From positions 2,232,001 to 2,296,000 of the forward strand of contig NZ_CP011530.1 of the NCBI RefSeq assembly GCF_001605725.1: 64,000 bases of DNA, written 5' to 3'. The DNA is from Mycobacteroides immunogenum (GTDB taxonomy: Bacteria; Actinomycetota; Actinomycetes; Mycobacteriales; Mycobacteriaceae). The notes below the pieces were generated by a model. It did not search any database, was not told the origin of the DNA, and saw only the letters and a program-made list of their open reading frames with translations. The translations under genes were made by a program, and so were the position numbers. Of the stretch, positions 26,529 to 35,874 are shown piece after piece (within the stretch, counting starts at the first letter, position 1; each line of letters opens with the position of its first letter).

Positions 26529-29500
26529 CGGGTACCGAGCAACAGCCTCAGATTGAGGACGTGCTGGCGCTGAGTCCGCTGCAGGAGGGGTTCTTCGCGC
26601 TTTCCCAGCTCGCCGATGAGAGTGTCGATCTGTACAGCATGCAGTTCGTCGCTGATATCGACGGAGGGCTGGATGTTGAACTGTTGCACCGCAGCGCACA
26701 GGCGATGCTGACACGGCATCCGAACCTGCGTGCTGCCTTCTGGGATCGCGGGCTGCCCAAACCGGTGCAGATCGTGCCCACCCATGCGGACATCCCCTGG
26801 GAGGTACGTGCCGCGCAGCCCGCGCAGTTCGACGAGATCGCATTGAGCGAGCGTCTTCGGCCATTTGATCTGGGTAAGGGTCCGGCGATCCGGATTGTGC
26901 TGCTCACGGTGCCCGGTGAATCCCGGCATCGAATGATCGTCACCAGCCATCACATCCTGATGGACGGTTGGGCGATCGCCATCTTCTTCACCGAGTTGCT
27001 GGCCGCGTACCAGGCGGACGGATCCATCGACGGACTGCCCGCGGTACGTCCGTACCGCGACTACATCGCGTGGCTTAACGCGCAGGACACCACCGCGGCG
27101 ACAGACCGCTGGACGCGCTACCTGAGTACGGTGTCCGGACCGCTCATGCTTGGCGATGGAACCGTCGCCGCACACGACAGCGTGCCCGAGAAGTCGCAAT
27201 TCCTTTTGACAGCAGAGGAAACCGTGCGGCTTCGGCAGTGGGCAGCCGGCAACGGTCTCACCCTGAACACCGTGACGGCGTTCGCCTGGGCACTGATTCT
27301 CGGCAGACTGACCGATCGAACCGATGTCGTTTTCGGAACCATCGTGTCCGGCCGTCCGAAGGAACTGCCCGACGTCGAACGCATGGTGGGGCTTTTCATC
27401 AACTCCGTGCCCATGGTGCATCACATCGACTACTCGGCCCCGGTGGTCGAGCAGTGCGTGCAGATGCAACGTGAGGCAGCCGCGATGCGTGACATCGGGT
27501 ACCTGAGCCTGTCCGCTCTGCAACGCGCGGAGGGCAGCGCCGCGCTGTTCGACACGCTGTTCGTGTTCGAGAACGCGCCCATCGGAGATGCGGCCCAAGA
27601 GATGCAGATGGCCGATGGGACACGCTTTCGCCCGGTCGAGATGGAGAGTTTAGCCCACTATCCGGTGACCGTTGTTTCGCATATGCATGGCGAGGCGCTG
27701 TTGGTACTGATCGAGGCGATTCCTGATGCGCTGCCCCATATTTCGGGTGCCAGTATCGGCGAGCGACTGGTTTCGGTACTGCGCCAGCTGCCGCAGATCG
27801 GAACCGGGACACCAGATGTGCTCGACGTCCTGACCGCGCACGAGCGGTCCGAGATCGCCGTCAGTGCCTCGGCGGCCGATCAGTCGGCGACATCGGTGTG
27901 GGAGCTGTTCGAGCGGCAGGTGCAGGCGCACCCCGAGTCGCTCGCGCTGGTGGTGGATGCCCAGACGCGTTTTACGTATGCGCAACTGCATGCCGCGGCG
28001 GCACGGTTGTGCGCGGAACTTGTGGACCGTGGGGTCGCTCCGGAAACAACGGTGGCGCTGGCACTTCCACGTTCGGCTGACTCGATTATCGCCATTCTGG
28101 CGGTCCTTGCGGCGGGTGCCGCCTATGTGCCGGTCGATATCGGGCTACCTGCCGCAAGAATAGAATCGATTCTGCGGCAGTCTGATCCAAAGCTTGTCGT
28201 CGCGGTCGGTGAGCATCGCGGTATCGCCGACGGTGGATACCAGATCCTGCGGCTGGATGACCCGGCGACGTCCGAACGCATCTCCGGGCGCCCCGGCACG
28301 CTGCCGACCGTGGCGGTGCACCGCGATCAGAGTGCGTACCTGATCTTCACCTCCGGATCGACGGGGGAGCCGAAGGGTGTGATCGGTACTCACAGCGCCC
28401 TGATGAGTTACTTCGCCGACCACCGCGAGCGCGTGTATCGGCCCGCCACGGCGCGGCTGGGCCGCAAACTCCGCATCGCCCATGCTTGGTCGCTGAGCTT
28501 CGACGCCTCCTGGCAGCCGATGATCGGGTTATTGGACGGGCATACCGTGCACCTCTTCGATGCCGAGGCGATGAGAGACGCAAGCCGGCTCGTGCGAGGC
28601 ATGGCCGAGCACGGTGTCGACATGATCGACACCACCCCCTCGATGCTGGCGCAGTTGTCCGCTGTGGGGCTGCTCGATCGGGAACTCGCGGTGCTGGCTC
28701 TCGGCGGTGAGGCCATCGAGACGGCGCTGTGGGATCGGCTGCGTTCGTTGCACGGTACCGCCGTCTACAACTGCTACGGCCCCACCGAAACGACGGTCGA
28801 GGCGGTAGTGGCCGCGGTGAAGGACTATCCGGCACCGACTATCGGAACGCCGAACCAGGGCATGACGGGGTACGTGTTGGATTCGCGCCTGCGTCCGGTG
28901 CCCGACGGTGCCGTGGGTGAGCTGTATCTCGCCGGGGCACAGTTGGCGCGCGGCTACGCGGGTAAGCCCGCGGTGACGGCGGGTGCTTTCGTGGCGGATC
29001 CCCAGCGGCCGGGCAGACGGATGTACCGCACAGGGGATTTGGTGCGCAGGCTTCCTCACGGAGGTTTCGCATATCTGGGCCGGGCCGACTCGCAGGTAAA
29101 GATTCGTGGCTATCGAGTCGAGGTCGGTGAGATCGAATCGGCACTGCGGGTTCAACCGGGGGTGCAGACCGCGGCGGTATCGGTGGTGCGGCGCGCGGGC
29201 GGTGCGACCCTGGTGGGATTTGTGGTTCCCCAACAGGAAGTCTCCGGCTTCGACCCGGTGCGCACCCAGATGAGGCTTGCCGAAAGGCTTCCGTCGTACA
29301 TGATGCCCTCGCGCCTGGTCGTGCTTCCGCGCCTGCCGGTCACCGTCAACGGGAAGCTGGATGGGACGGCGTTGGAGCGACTCGCGCTCGACGCGCTGTC
29401 CGGGGGCGCCGCCGAAGGCGAGACCACCCAACCGGCCACCGCAACCGAATGCGCGCTGTGTGAATGCTGCGCCGAGCTGTTCGACGGTGCGGCTCCGGGT

Positions 29501-31072
29501 ATCGATGACGATTTCTTCTCGCTCGGGGTGGATAGCATCGTCGCGATCTCATTGGTCAACAAGGCGCGCAAGCGAGAGCTGATGATTACTCCGCGCATGG
29601 TGCTGGCCGCACCGACGATCAGGCAGCTTGCCGCCTTGATCGACGACAGAGCAAGCCGTGGCCAGATGGATTCCCTTGTGGAAGAAGCTGATTACGGTGA
29701 GGTGCCACCGCTCCCGGTCGTGTCGTGGATGCTCGAGAGCGGGAGCTATCGGAGATTTGCGCTCTCGGTGTTGCTGAGGCTGCCGGACGGAATCTCCCGT
29801 GCGGACCTCGAAGTGCAGCTGCAGACATTGCTCGATGGTCACGACATGCTGCGTTCGACGCTGGTGGATACGCCCGATGGACCCCGTGTGGTGACGCGGG
29901 AACCGGGAACGGTGCGGGCGCAGACCATCGTGGAGCGGGTGGAGTTGCCCGTGGCCGAGCAGGCCGGTGCGGTTGTCACTGCCACCGCGCGTGAGGTATT
30001 CGATAAATTGGACCCGCGAACGGGCTCCATGGTTCGGGCGGCGTGGTTGGCGAGCCCGGACCAGGAGGACATGCTGCTGCTGTCGGTACACCATCTCGCG
30101 ATCGATGTCGTGTCATGGCATATCGCACTGGCCGACCTGGCCGAGTCCTGGCGGACCGTCGAGTCTGGCGGCGTTCCCAAGGCTTCGACGGAGTTCACGT
30201 CCTATCGGCACTGGAGTCAGCTGATGGTGCAACGGGCCAGCACAGATGAGGTGCGGGCCCAACGTTCTTATTGGTCCGCGCAGGTTTCCGGACCGGACCC
30301 GGTTCTGGGGGCGCGCGGTGTCGACCCGGCGCGCGATACCTGGGACACTTTGCGGACGAACCGAGTTGCCACGCCGGTGGAGGTGACCAGGCAGCTGCTG
30401 TCGTCGTTGAGCAGCAAGGACGGCGTACGCGGATTCTTGTTGGCCGCCTTGGCGGTTACCGTTGCTAGCTGGCGCATGGAGCGCGGGCAGGACCCGGGCG
30501 CGGGCACGCTGGTGTCGATGGAGGGACATGGTCGCATCGACAATGTGGCAGACGCGGACACCACCGGCACCGTGGGTTGGTTCAACAACATCTTCCCGGC
30601 GCGTATCGGCTCCGGGGATCTCGCTCTGGATATCGACAGGGTTGAACAGGAACCGGATTCGGTCCGCGCTCTTCTCGACTCTGTAGCCGATCACCTGGCC
30701 GGAATCCCCTACGAGGGCCTGGATTACGGGTTGTTGCGCTACGTCGAAGGGTGGGAGGAGCTGCGCTCGGCGGCAGACCCGCAGATCCAGTTCAACTATT
30801 TGGGACGTATGGACATGAGCGGGATCTCCGATCAGCCGTGGTCGGTCATCACGGATTCGCGAAATCTCGCGGTACCCACCAACTCGGAGCCCGATCTTCC
30901 GCTGCGGTTCGGTATCAACATCTCGGTAGCCGTGACCAGTACCGCGGATGGTGCCCAACTTGTCGCGAATTGGCTGTGGAGTTCAGCGCTTTTCAGTACA
31001 TCGGACGCCGATCGGTTGGCAGAACTGTGGCAGCGCAGTGTGGCTGCGCTCGCTGCGGTGGCAGCCCGCTAG
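26525..31072 (+). CDS. mbtF: Mycobactin nonribosomal peptide synthetase MbtF (C-A-T-E-like)
   Basis: Adds the last amino acid, lysine in known mycobactins, which is released as the cyclic azepinone. The 1515 aa protein has: condensation domain with SHHILMDG (His142); adenylation domain with FTSGSTGEPKG near 606 and NCYGPTETT; thiolation domain with GVDS (Ser1004) in place of the usual GGDS; terminal epimerisation-type domain with HHLAIDVVSWHI (from His1189), TVGWFNNIFPARI and IQFNYLGRMD. The HHxxxDG motif of the last domain has Val in place of Gly. No thioesterase is present. The ATG at 26525 is preferred over the GTG at 26510 because it forms the ATGA overlap with mbtE. Confidence 0.85.
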   Translation: MTGTEQQPQIEDVLALSPLQEGFFALSQLADESVDLYSMQFVADIDGGLDVELLHRSAQAMLTRHPNLRAAFWDRGLPKPVQIVPTHADIPWEVRAAQPAQFDEIALSERLRPFDLGKGPAIRIVLLTVPGESRHRMIVTSHHILMDGWAIAIFFTELLAAYQADGSIDGLPAVRPYRDYIAWLNAQDTTAATDRWTRYLSTVSGPLMLGDGTVAAHDSVPEKSQFLLTAEETVRLRQWAAGNGLTLNTVTAFAWALILGRLTDRTDVVFGTIVSGRPKELPDVERMVGLFINSVPMVHHIDYSAPVVEQCVQMQREAAAMRDIGYLSLSALQRAEGSAALFDTLFVFENAPIGDAAQEMQMADGTRFRPVEMESLAHYPVTVVSHMHGEALLVLIEAIPDALPHISGASIGERLVSVLRQLPQIGTGTPDVLDVLTAHERSEIAVSASAADQSATSVWELFERQVQAHPESLALVVDAQTRFTYAQLHAAAARLCAELVDRGVAPETTVALALPRSADSIIAILAVLAAGAAYVPVDIGLPAARIESILRQSDPKLVVAVGEHRGIADGGYQILRLDDPATSERISGRPGTLPTVAVHRDQSAYLIFTSGSTGEPKGVIGTHSALMSYFADHRERVYRPATARLGRKLRIAHAWSLSFDASWQPMIGLLDGHTVHLFDAEAMRDASRLVRGMAEHGVDMIDTTPSMLAQLSAVGLLDRELAVLALGGEAIETALWDRLRSLHGTAVYNCYGPTETTVEAVVAAVKDYPAPTIGTPNQGMTGYVLDSRLRPVPDGAVGELYLAGAQLARGYAGKPAVTAGAFVADPQRPGRRMYRTGDLVRRLPHGGFAYLGRADSQVKIRGYRVEVGEIESALRVQPGVQTAAVSVVRRAGGATLVGFVVPQQEVSGFDPVRTQMRLAERLPSYMMPSRLVVLPRLPVTVNGKLDGTALERLALDALSGGAAEGETTQPATATECALCECCAELFDGAAPGIDDDFFSLGVDSIVAISLVNKARKRELMITPRMVLAAPTIRQLAALIDDRASRGQMDSLVEEADYGEVPPLPVVSWMLESGSYRRFALSVLLRLPDGISRADLEVQLQTLLDGHDMLRSTLVDTPDGPRVVTREPGTVRAQTIVERVELPVAEQAGAVVTATAREVFDKLDPRTGSMVRAAWLASPDQEDMLLLSVHHLAIDVVSWHIALADLAESWRTVESGGVPKASTEFTSYRHWSQLMVQRASTDEVRAQRSYWSAQVSGPDPVLGARGVDPARDTWDTLRTNRVATPVEVTRQLLSSLSSKDGVRGFLLAALAVTVASWRMERGQDPGAGTLVSMEGHGRIDNVADADTTGTVGWFNNIFPARIGSGDLALDIDRVEQEPDSVRALLDSVADHLAGIPYEGLDYGLLRYVEGWEELRSAADPQIQFNYLGRMDMSGISDQPWSVITDSRNLAVPTNSEPDLPLRFGINISVAVTSTADGAQLVANWLWSSALFSTSDADRLAELWQRSVAALAAVAAR

Positions 31073-31116
31073 CGGCATTTCTCGCACTACTTGTAGAACA
31101 CGAAGGAAGCGGCGGA

Positions 31117-34100
31117 ATGAATTCAGAAACGGCAGCCCAGTCCACTGGTGGTGTGGTGTTGAGCAGGGATGAGATCAAGGCCGCGGTTGCCGATCTGGTC
31201 GGCATCGCGCAGGGCGAGATCTCGGATGCGGACGACCTCATCGCTCTCGGGCTGGATTCCATCCGGATGATGACATTGGCCGGTGGTTGGCGTAAACGCG
31301 GCAGCCGCATCACCTTTGCGCAGCTGGCCGCCGCGCCCTCTGTCGAATCGTGGTATGCGCTGCTCAGCGGTGCCGATGCCGATGAACCGCCCGCTCCCGC
31401 GCCGGGAATCGATGAAGCCGGCGCCCAGGACGAGGATGCGCCGTTCCCGCTGGCCACCATGCAGCACGCGTACTGGATCGGCCGCTCGGAGGATCAAGAG
31501 CTCGGTGGGGTCGCGGCCCACCTCTACGTGGAATTCGATGGCGGGGTAATCGATCCCGAACGCCTACGCCTGGCGGTGGAGCAGTTGGTGAAGCGGCATC
31601 CGATGCTGCGCACCAAGTTTCTCCCGGACGGCACGCAGCACACCCTGCCCGAACCGGGGCGTGATGTGTTCAGTGTGGTGGACCTGCGTGGGCACGCACC
31701 CGAGCAGATCGACGCGGCGCTGGCGGAGCTTCGGGAGAACAAGACGCATCAGCGCTTGGCAATCGAGGACGGTCAGGTGCTCGATGTGACCCTGACCCTG
31801 CGCGACGAGAACAGCAGTCGGCTACATCTGGATGTCGACATGCTGGCCGGCGACGCGATGAGCTACCGGATTCTGGTATCCGATTTGGCGGCGCTGTATC
31901 ACGGTGCCGCACAACCAGAGTTGCAGTACACCTACCGGAGATATCGCGTCGAGGACCGTGGTGACGCGTCGGCGTACGACAGCGATCGCCTGTGGTGGCA
32001 GGAACGATTGGAGAATCTGCCGGGGGCTCCGGAATTGCCGGTGGTGCCGGTGACCGAACGCAGGGATCAGCATCGCACGGTCCGCTATGACTATTGGCTG
32101 GAACCGCAGGCCAAGGAGCAGCTGTTGGCGGCCGCTCACCGGCGCGGGATCACCCCGGCGATGGCGATGGCGGCAGTCTTCGCCGAGACCATCGGCGGCT
32201 GGTCGGCGCAGAGCCGGTTTCTGCTGAATGTGCCGCTGTTCCATCGCGAATCATTGCACCCCGATGTTGACAAGATCATTGGCGATTTCACGTCCTCGAT
32301 CATGCTCGAGGTGGACCTGACAGAAGACATGTCGGTGGCCGATCGTGCCCGCGCGCTGCAGCACAACATGTATGAGAGCGGCGCACATTCGGCGTATCCG
32401 GGATTGAATGTGCTGCGCGATCTCGGTAGGCACCGGGGCGAGCCGGTGCTGGCGCCGATCGTCTACACCAGCGCGCTGAATCTGGGGGAGCTGTTCGCCG
32501 ATGCGGTGATGCAGACCTTCGGAGAGCCGGTGTGGATCATCTCGCAGGGGCCGCAGGTGCTGCTGGACGCGCAGGTCACCGAGGTGCGCGGCGGGCTGTT
32601 GCTGAACTGGGATGTGCGGGAAGCGGCATTTCCGCAGGGCATGGTCGATGCCATGTTCGAGCGATACACCGATGCTGTGTCCGCGTTGTGCACCGGCGAC
32701 GGCGGCTGGAATGCCGATGCGGCAGTGCGGCTTCCGGCCGCACAGGCGCAAGTGCGGCAGGCGGTCAACGCCACCGATGGTGCGGTGACCGGCCGCCGTT
32801 TGCACGAGGGTTTCTTCGATACCGCAAAAATCCACCCCGCTGCGCCGGCAGTGGTGTGGGGCTTCGGCGATGACGACGGTGTGTGGACCTACGGAGATCT
32901 GGCCGCGGGCGCGCTGGCCGTTGCCGGTGCGCTGCGGGCGCATGGGGTGCGACAGGGCGATTCGGTCGCCGTCCAGCTGCCGAAGGGCCGCGAGCAGATT
33001 CTCGCGGTGCTCGGGGTGCTGGCCGCGGGCGCTGTTTATGTACCCATCGGGTTTGACCAGCCGGCTCAACGCCGCGCCACCATCCTCGAAACGGGTGGTA
33101 TCACCATGGCGTTGACCACGGACGGCTCTGATATGCCCTGTGATCACCTCCCGATCGACGTGGCCCGTCGCTACCCGGAGCCGCTCGCGGCGCCGGTGTT
33201 GCCCGAGGCGTCGCAGGTCGCCTACGTCTTGTTCACCTCGGGCTCGACCGGTACCCCCAAGGGGGTCGACGTCTCCCATGCGGCCGCGATGAACACGATC
33301 GACGCCCTGAACGACGAGTTCGAAGTGGTCTCGTCGGATCGCGCACTCGGATTGTCGGCGCTCGAGTTCGATCTATCTGTGTACGACATCTTCGGGATGT
33401 TCTCGGTAGGTGCTGCTGTCGTCGCTGTGGATGCCGCGCAGCGCGCCGAGGCCACCATCTGGGTGGAACTACTGCGGCGCCATCGGGTGTCGATCATCAA
33501 CTGCGTGCCCGGTCTACTGGACATGATTTTGGAGATCGGCGGCAGCGAGCTGGGCGATTCGTTGCGGGCGGTCATCCTGGGTGGCGACTGGGTGAGCTCT
33601 GATCTGGCACGCAGACTTGCCGCACAGGTTCCGGGCTGCCGCTTCACGGGACTCGGTGGGGCGACCGAGGCCGCCATTCACAGCACGATTTGTGAAGTGG
33701 TGGGCGAGCCGCCGGAGCACTGGGCGACGGTTCCTTTCGGTGTTCCGTTGCGCAATGTGCGGTGCCGGGTGGTGTCGCATGCGGGTCGCGACTGTCTCGA
33801 CTGGGTGCCGGGTGAACTATGGATCGGCGGTGCCAGCGTCGCCGACGGATACCGCAACGACCCCGAGCGCACCGCGGAGCGCTTCGTCGAACACGACGGA
33901 CTGCGGTGGTATCGCACAGGTGATCTGGCCAGGTATTGGCCCGACGGAACCGTCGAATTCTTGGGCCGTGCGGATCATCAGGTGAAGATCCGGGGATACC
34001 GGGTGGAACTGGGCGAGGTGGAGAGCGCACTGCGTCTCGTTCCCGGTGTGCGCCATGCGGTTGCGACCATCGTCGGTGGTGATGCGCCGAGTCTTGTTGC

Positions 34101-34617
34101 CGCGGTGTCGGGTACGCCGGATCCCGCCGCCGACTACCCGGCGCTGCTGGCCGATCTGCTTCCGGTGTACATGATTCCAGCTCGCGTCGAGCTGCTGGAG
34201 CAGATGCCGCTGACTTCGAACGGGAAGATGGATCGACGCGCGGTCACCGCAGTGCTGGAGAAGGTGAGCACCGCGAGCACCGACTCGGGGCCACGACACG
34301 ACCTGGACGCCGCACTCGTGGATCTGGCAGCAGGTGTGCTGGGTGTGAAAACTCTTGGCGTGCATGATGATTTCTTTGCTCAAGGTGGAGACTCGGTGTT
34401 GGCCACAGCGGTGATCGCACGAGTGCGTGACTGGCTGTCGGTGGATCACGCGCTGGTCGGAGACTTCTTCGCGACTCGCACGATCGCGGGACTGGCCGAT
34501 CGTCTGCTGAGACGAGAAGCGGAAAACGGCACGCCGGATCGCCTTGAGGTCGTCGCGGGACACTATTTGGAGATCGCGGCGATGACCGACGAGGAGATCC
34601 TGGCCGGAACCAGCTGA
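31117..34617 (+). CDS. mbtB: Mycobactin synthetase MbtB (ArCP-Cy-A-PCP)
   Basis: Couples salicylate to Ser or Thr and cyclises the product to the oxazoline. The 1166 aa protein has: N-terminal aryl carrier domain with GLDS (Ser48); heterocyclisation domain with MQHAYWIGR and the hallmark DxxxxDxxS at Asp241-Ser249 (DMLAGDAMS); adenylation domain with FTSGSTGTPKG near 705, FDLSVYDIFG and GGATEAAIHS, a pattern typical of Cy-linked Ser/Thr/Cys modules; peptidyl carrier with GGDS (Ser1093). It ends about 70 residues later without a thioesterase, whereas M. tuberculosis MbtB is longer (about 1400 aa as I recall). The ATG at 31117 follows gaaggaag; the open frame runs further upstream into mbtF without meaning. 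Confidence 0.88.
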   Translation: MNSETAAQSTGGVVLSRDEIKAAVADLVGIAQGEISDADDLIALGLDSIRMMTLAGGWRKRGSRITFAQLAAAPSVESWYALLSGADADEPPAPAPGIDEAGAQDEDAPFPLATMQHAYWIGRSEDQELGGVAAHLYVEFDGGVIDPERLRLAVEQLVKRHPMLRTKFLPDGTQHTLPEPGRDVFSVVDLRGHAPEQIDAALAELRENKTHQRLAIEDGQVLDVTLTLRDENSSRLHLDVDMLAGDAMSYRILVSDLAALYHGAAQPELQYTYRRYRVEDRGDASAYDSDRLWWQERLENLPGAPELPVVPVTERRDQHRTVRYDYWLEPQAKEQLLAAAHRRGITPAMAMAAVFAETIGGWSAQSRFLLNVPLFHRESLHPDVDKIIGDFTSSIMLEVDLTEDMSVADRARALQHNMYESGAHSAYPGLNVLRDLGRHRGEPVLAPIVYTSALNLGELFADAVMQTFGEPVWIISQGPQVLLDAQVTEVRGGLLLNWDVREAAFPQGMVDAMFERYTDAVSALCTGDGGWNADAAVRLPAAQAQVRQAVNATDGAVTGRRLHEGFFDTAKIHPAAPAVVWGFGDDDGVWTYGDLAAGALAVAGALRAHGVRQGDSVAVQLPKGREQILAVLGVLAAGAVYVPIGFDQPAQRRATILETGGITMALTTDGSDMPCDHLPIDVARRYPEPLAAPVLPEASQVAYVLFTSGSTGTPKGVDVSHAAAMNTIDALNDEFEVVSSDRALGLSALEFDLSVYDIFGMFSVGAAVVAVDAAQRAEATIWVELLRRHRVSIINCVPGLLDMILEIGGSELGDSLRAVILGGDWVSSDLARRLAAQVPGCRFTGLGGATEAAIHSTICEVVGEPPEHWATVPFGVPLRNVRCRVVSHAGRDCLDWVPGELWIGGASVADGYRNDPERTAERFVEHDGLRWYRTGDLARYWPDGTVEFLGRADHQVKIRGYRVELGEVESALRLVPGVRHAVATIVGGDAPSLVAAVSGTPDPAADYPALLADLLPVYMIPARVELLEQMPLTSNGKMDRRAVTAVLEKVSTASTDSGPRHDLDAALVDLAAGVLGVKTLGVHDDFFAQGGDSVLATAVIARVRDWLSVDHALVGDFFATRTIAGLADRLLRREAENGTPDRLEVVAGHYLEIAAMTDEEILAGTS

Positions 34618-34647
34618 TCGGTCGGCAGCCGGCGAGCGTGCGCCCAG

Positions 34648-34653
34648 TACGCT
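34648..34653 (+). promoter_or_regulatory. Candidate -10 element upstream of the lactate monooxygenase gene
   Basis: TACGCT fits TANNNT in the 74 bp between mbtB and the next gene and lies 39 bp before the ATG. No clear -35 is seen. It raises the possibility that the oxidase gene has its own promoter and is not only read from the mbt transcript. Confidence 0.25.
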
Positions 34654-34691
34654 GAATGTCCAGCGAAAATCTGACCGGTGAGGGGTGCTCG

Positions 34692-35846
34692 ATGAACTTC
34701 GGCGATTTCCAGCTCCAGTTCTATGCGGCGGGTGCGCTCGGAAAGGTCTCGACCCTTCCGTTCAGCTTCGCCGAACTGGAGAGCCGTGCCGAACAGATGC
34801 TGGGCGAGGGGATCTTCGGCTACGTGCGTGGCGGAGCCGGCGACGAGCACACGCAGGACTCCAATGTCACGGCGCTGCGCCGTTACGGGCTGGTGCCCCG
34901 CATGCTGCGGGACCGTACGACTCGCGACATGTCGACGTCGTTTCTGGGACGCGAGTTCAGCAGCCCTGCCTTTATCTGCCCGGTGGGAGTGCTGGGTGCG
35001 GTGCGTGACCGTGGTGATCTGCTGACGGCGGCCGCCGCGCGGGAGCTCGATATGCCGGCCATGTATTCGACGCTCTCGGCGGCCACCCTGGAAGATGTTG
35101 CTGCCGAGCGTGGCGATTCGTACGGGATATTCCAGCTGTATCCGTCATCGGATTCTGCGCTGACCGACAGCTTCATTCGGCGAGCCGAGGCGGCGGGATA
35201 CGACGCCCTGGCCGTAACACTCGACACCGGCACGCTCGGCTGGCGTCCGCGCGACCTCAAGCACGGATATCTGCCGATGCTGCATGGGCACTGTCTGGCG
35301 AATTACACCTCCGATCCCCGATTTCTCGAGATCGCGGGAGTGCGTTCGGCCGGTGAACTGACGCCCATGCACGCGGGTCTGGTGTGGGCTTCGTTGTTCA
35401 GCCATCCGGGGCTTACCTGGGCGGATATCGACCACTACCGGTCGATAACCACCCTTCCAATCATCCTCAAGGGGATCTGCGACGTCGACGATGTCCGACA
35501 AGCGGTAGACCGTGGCGTCGATGCCATCGCCTACTCCAATCATGGCGGGCGGCAGGCGAATGGGGGAGTTCCGGCTATCGACGGGCTCGCCGCTGCCGTC
35601 GAGGCGGCCGGTTCGGTTCCCGTGACGTTCGATTCCGGGGTGCGCGACGGCATCGATATCTTGCGGGCCGTGGCACTCGGCGCCAGTCTGGTGGGGATCG
35701 CCCGTCCGTACGTGTATGGGCTCGCGCTGGACGGAACCAATGGCGTCAAACATGTCATCCAATCGCTGCTCGCCGAAGCCGACCTGACGATGGCCGTGAA
35801 CTGCTACCTTTCGCTGAACGAGTTGGCGGTGCAGCGGCTTTCCTAG
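34692..35846 (+). CDS. Lactate 2-monooxygenase-like FMN alpha-hydroxyacid oxidase
   Basis: An FMN enzyme of the L-lactate oxidase/monooxygenase family that oxidises a 2-hydroxy acid. The 384 aa protein aligns well, as I recall it, with M. smegmatis lactate 2-monooxygenase: GDFQLQFYAAG, FGYVRGGAGDEHTQ, RYGLVPRML, ITLDTGTLGWRPRDL-type segment, LKGICDVDDVRQAVDRGVDAI, the catalytic SNHGGRQANGG with His and Arg, and FDSGVRDGIDILRAVALGA. The ATG at 34692, after gaggggtg, matches that N-terminus; the frame upstream to 34656 is discounted. It could be a lactate monooxygenase, an oxidase or a dehydrogenase. It lies 74 bp after mbtB on the same strand; a link to siderophore synthesis is not established. 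Confidence 0.85.
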   Translation: MNFGDFQLQFYAAGALGKVSTLPFSFAELESRAEQMLGEGIFGYVRGGAGDEHTQDSNVTALRRYGLVPRMLRDRTTRDMSTSFLGREFSSPAFICPVGVLGAVRDRGDLLTAAAARELDMPAMYSTLSAATLEDVAAERGDSYGIFQLYPSSDSALTDSFIRRAEAAGYDALAVTLDTGTLGWRPRDLKHGYLPMLHGHCLANYTSDPRFLEIAGVRSAGELTPMHAGLVWASLFSHPGLTWADIDHYRSITTLPIILKGICDVDDVRQAVDRGVDAIAYSNHGGRQANGGVPAIDGLAAAVEAAGSVPVTFDSGVRDGIDILRAVALGASLVGIARPYVYGLALDGTNGVKHVIQSLLAEADLTMAVNCYLSLNELAVQRLS

Positions 35847-35874
35847 CGCGCGATAACTTCAGTCGGGGGGTCTG

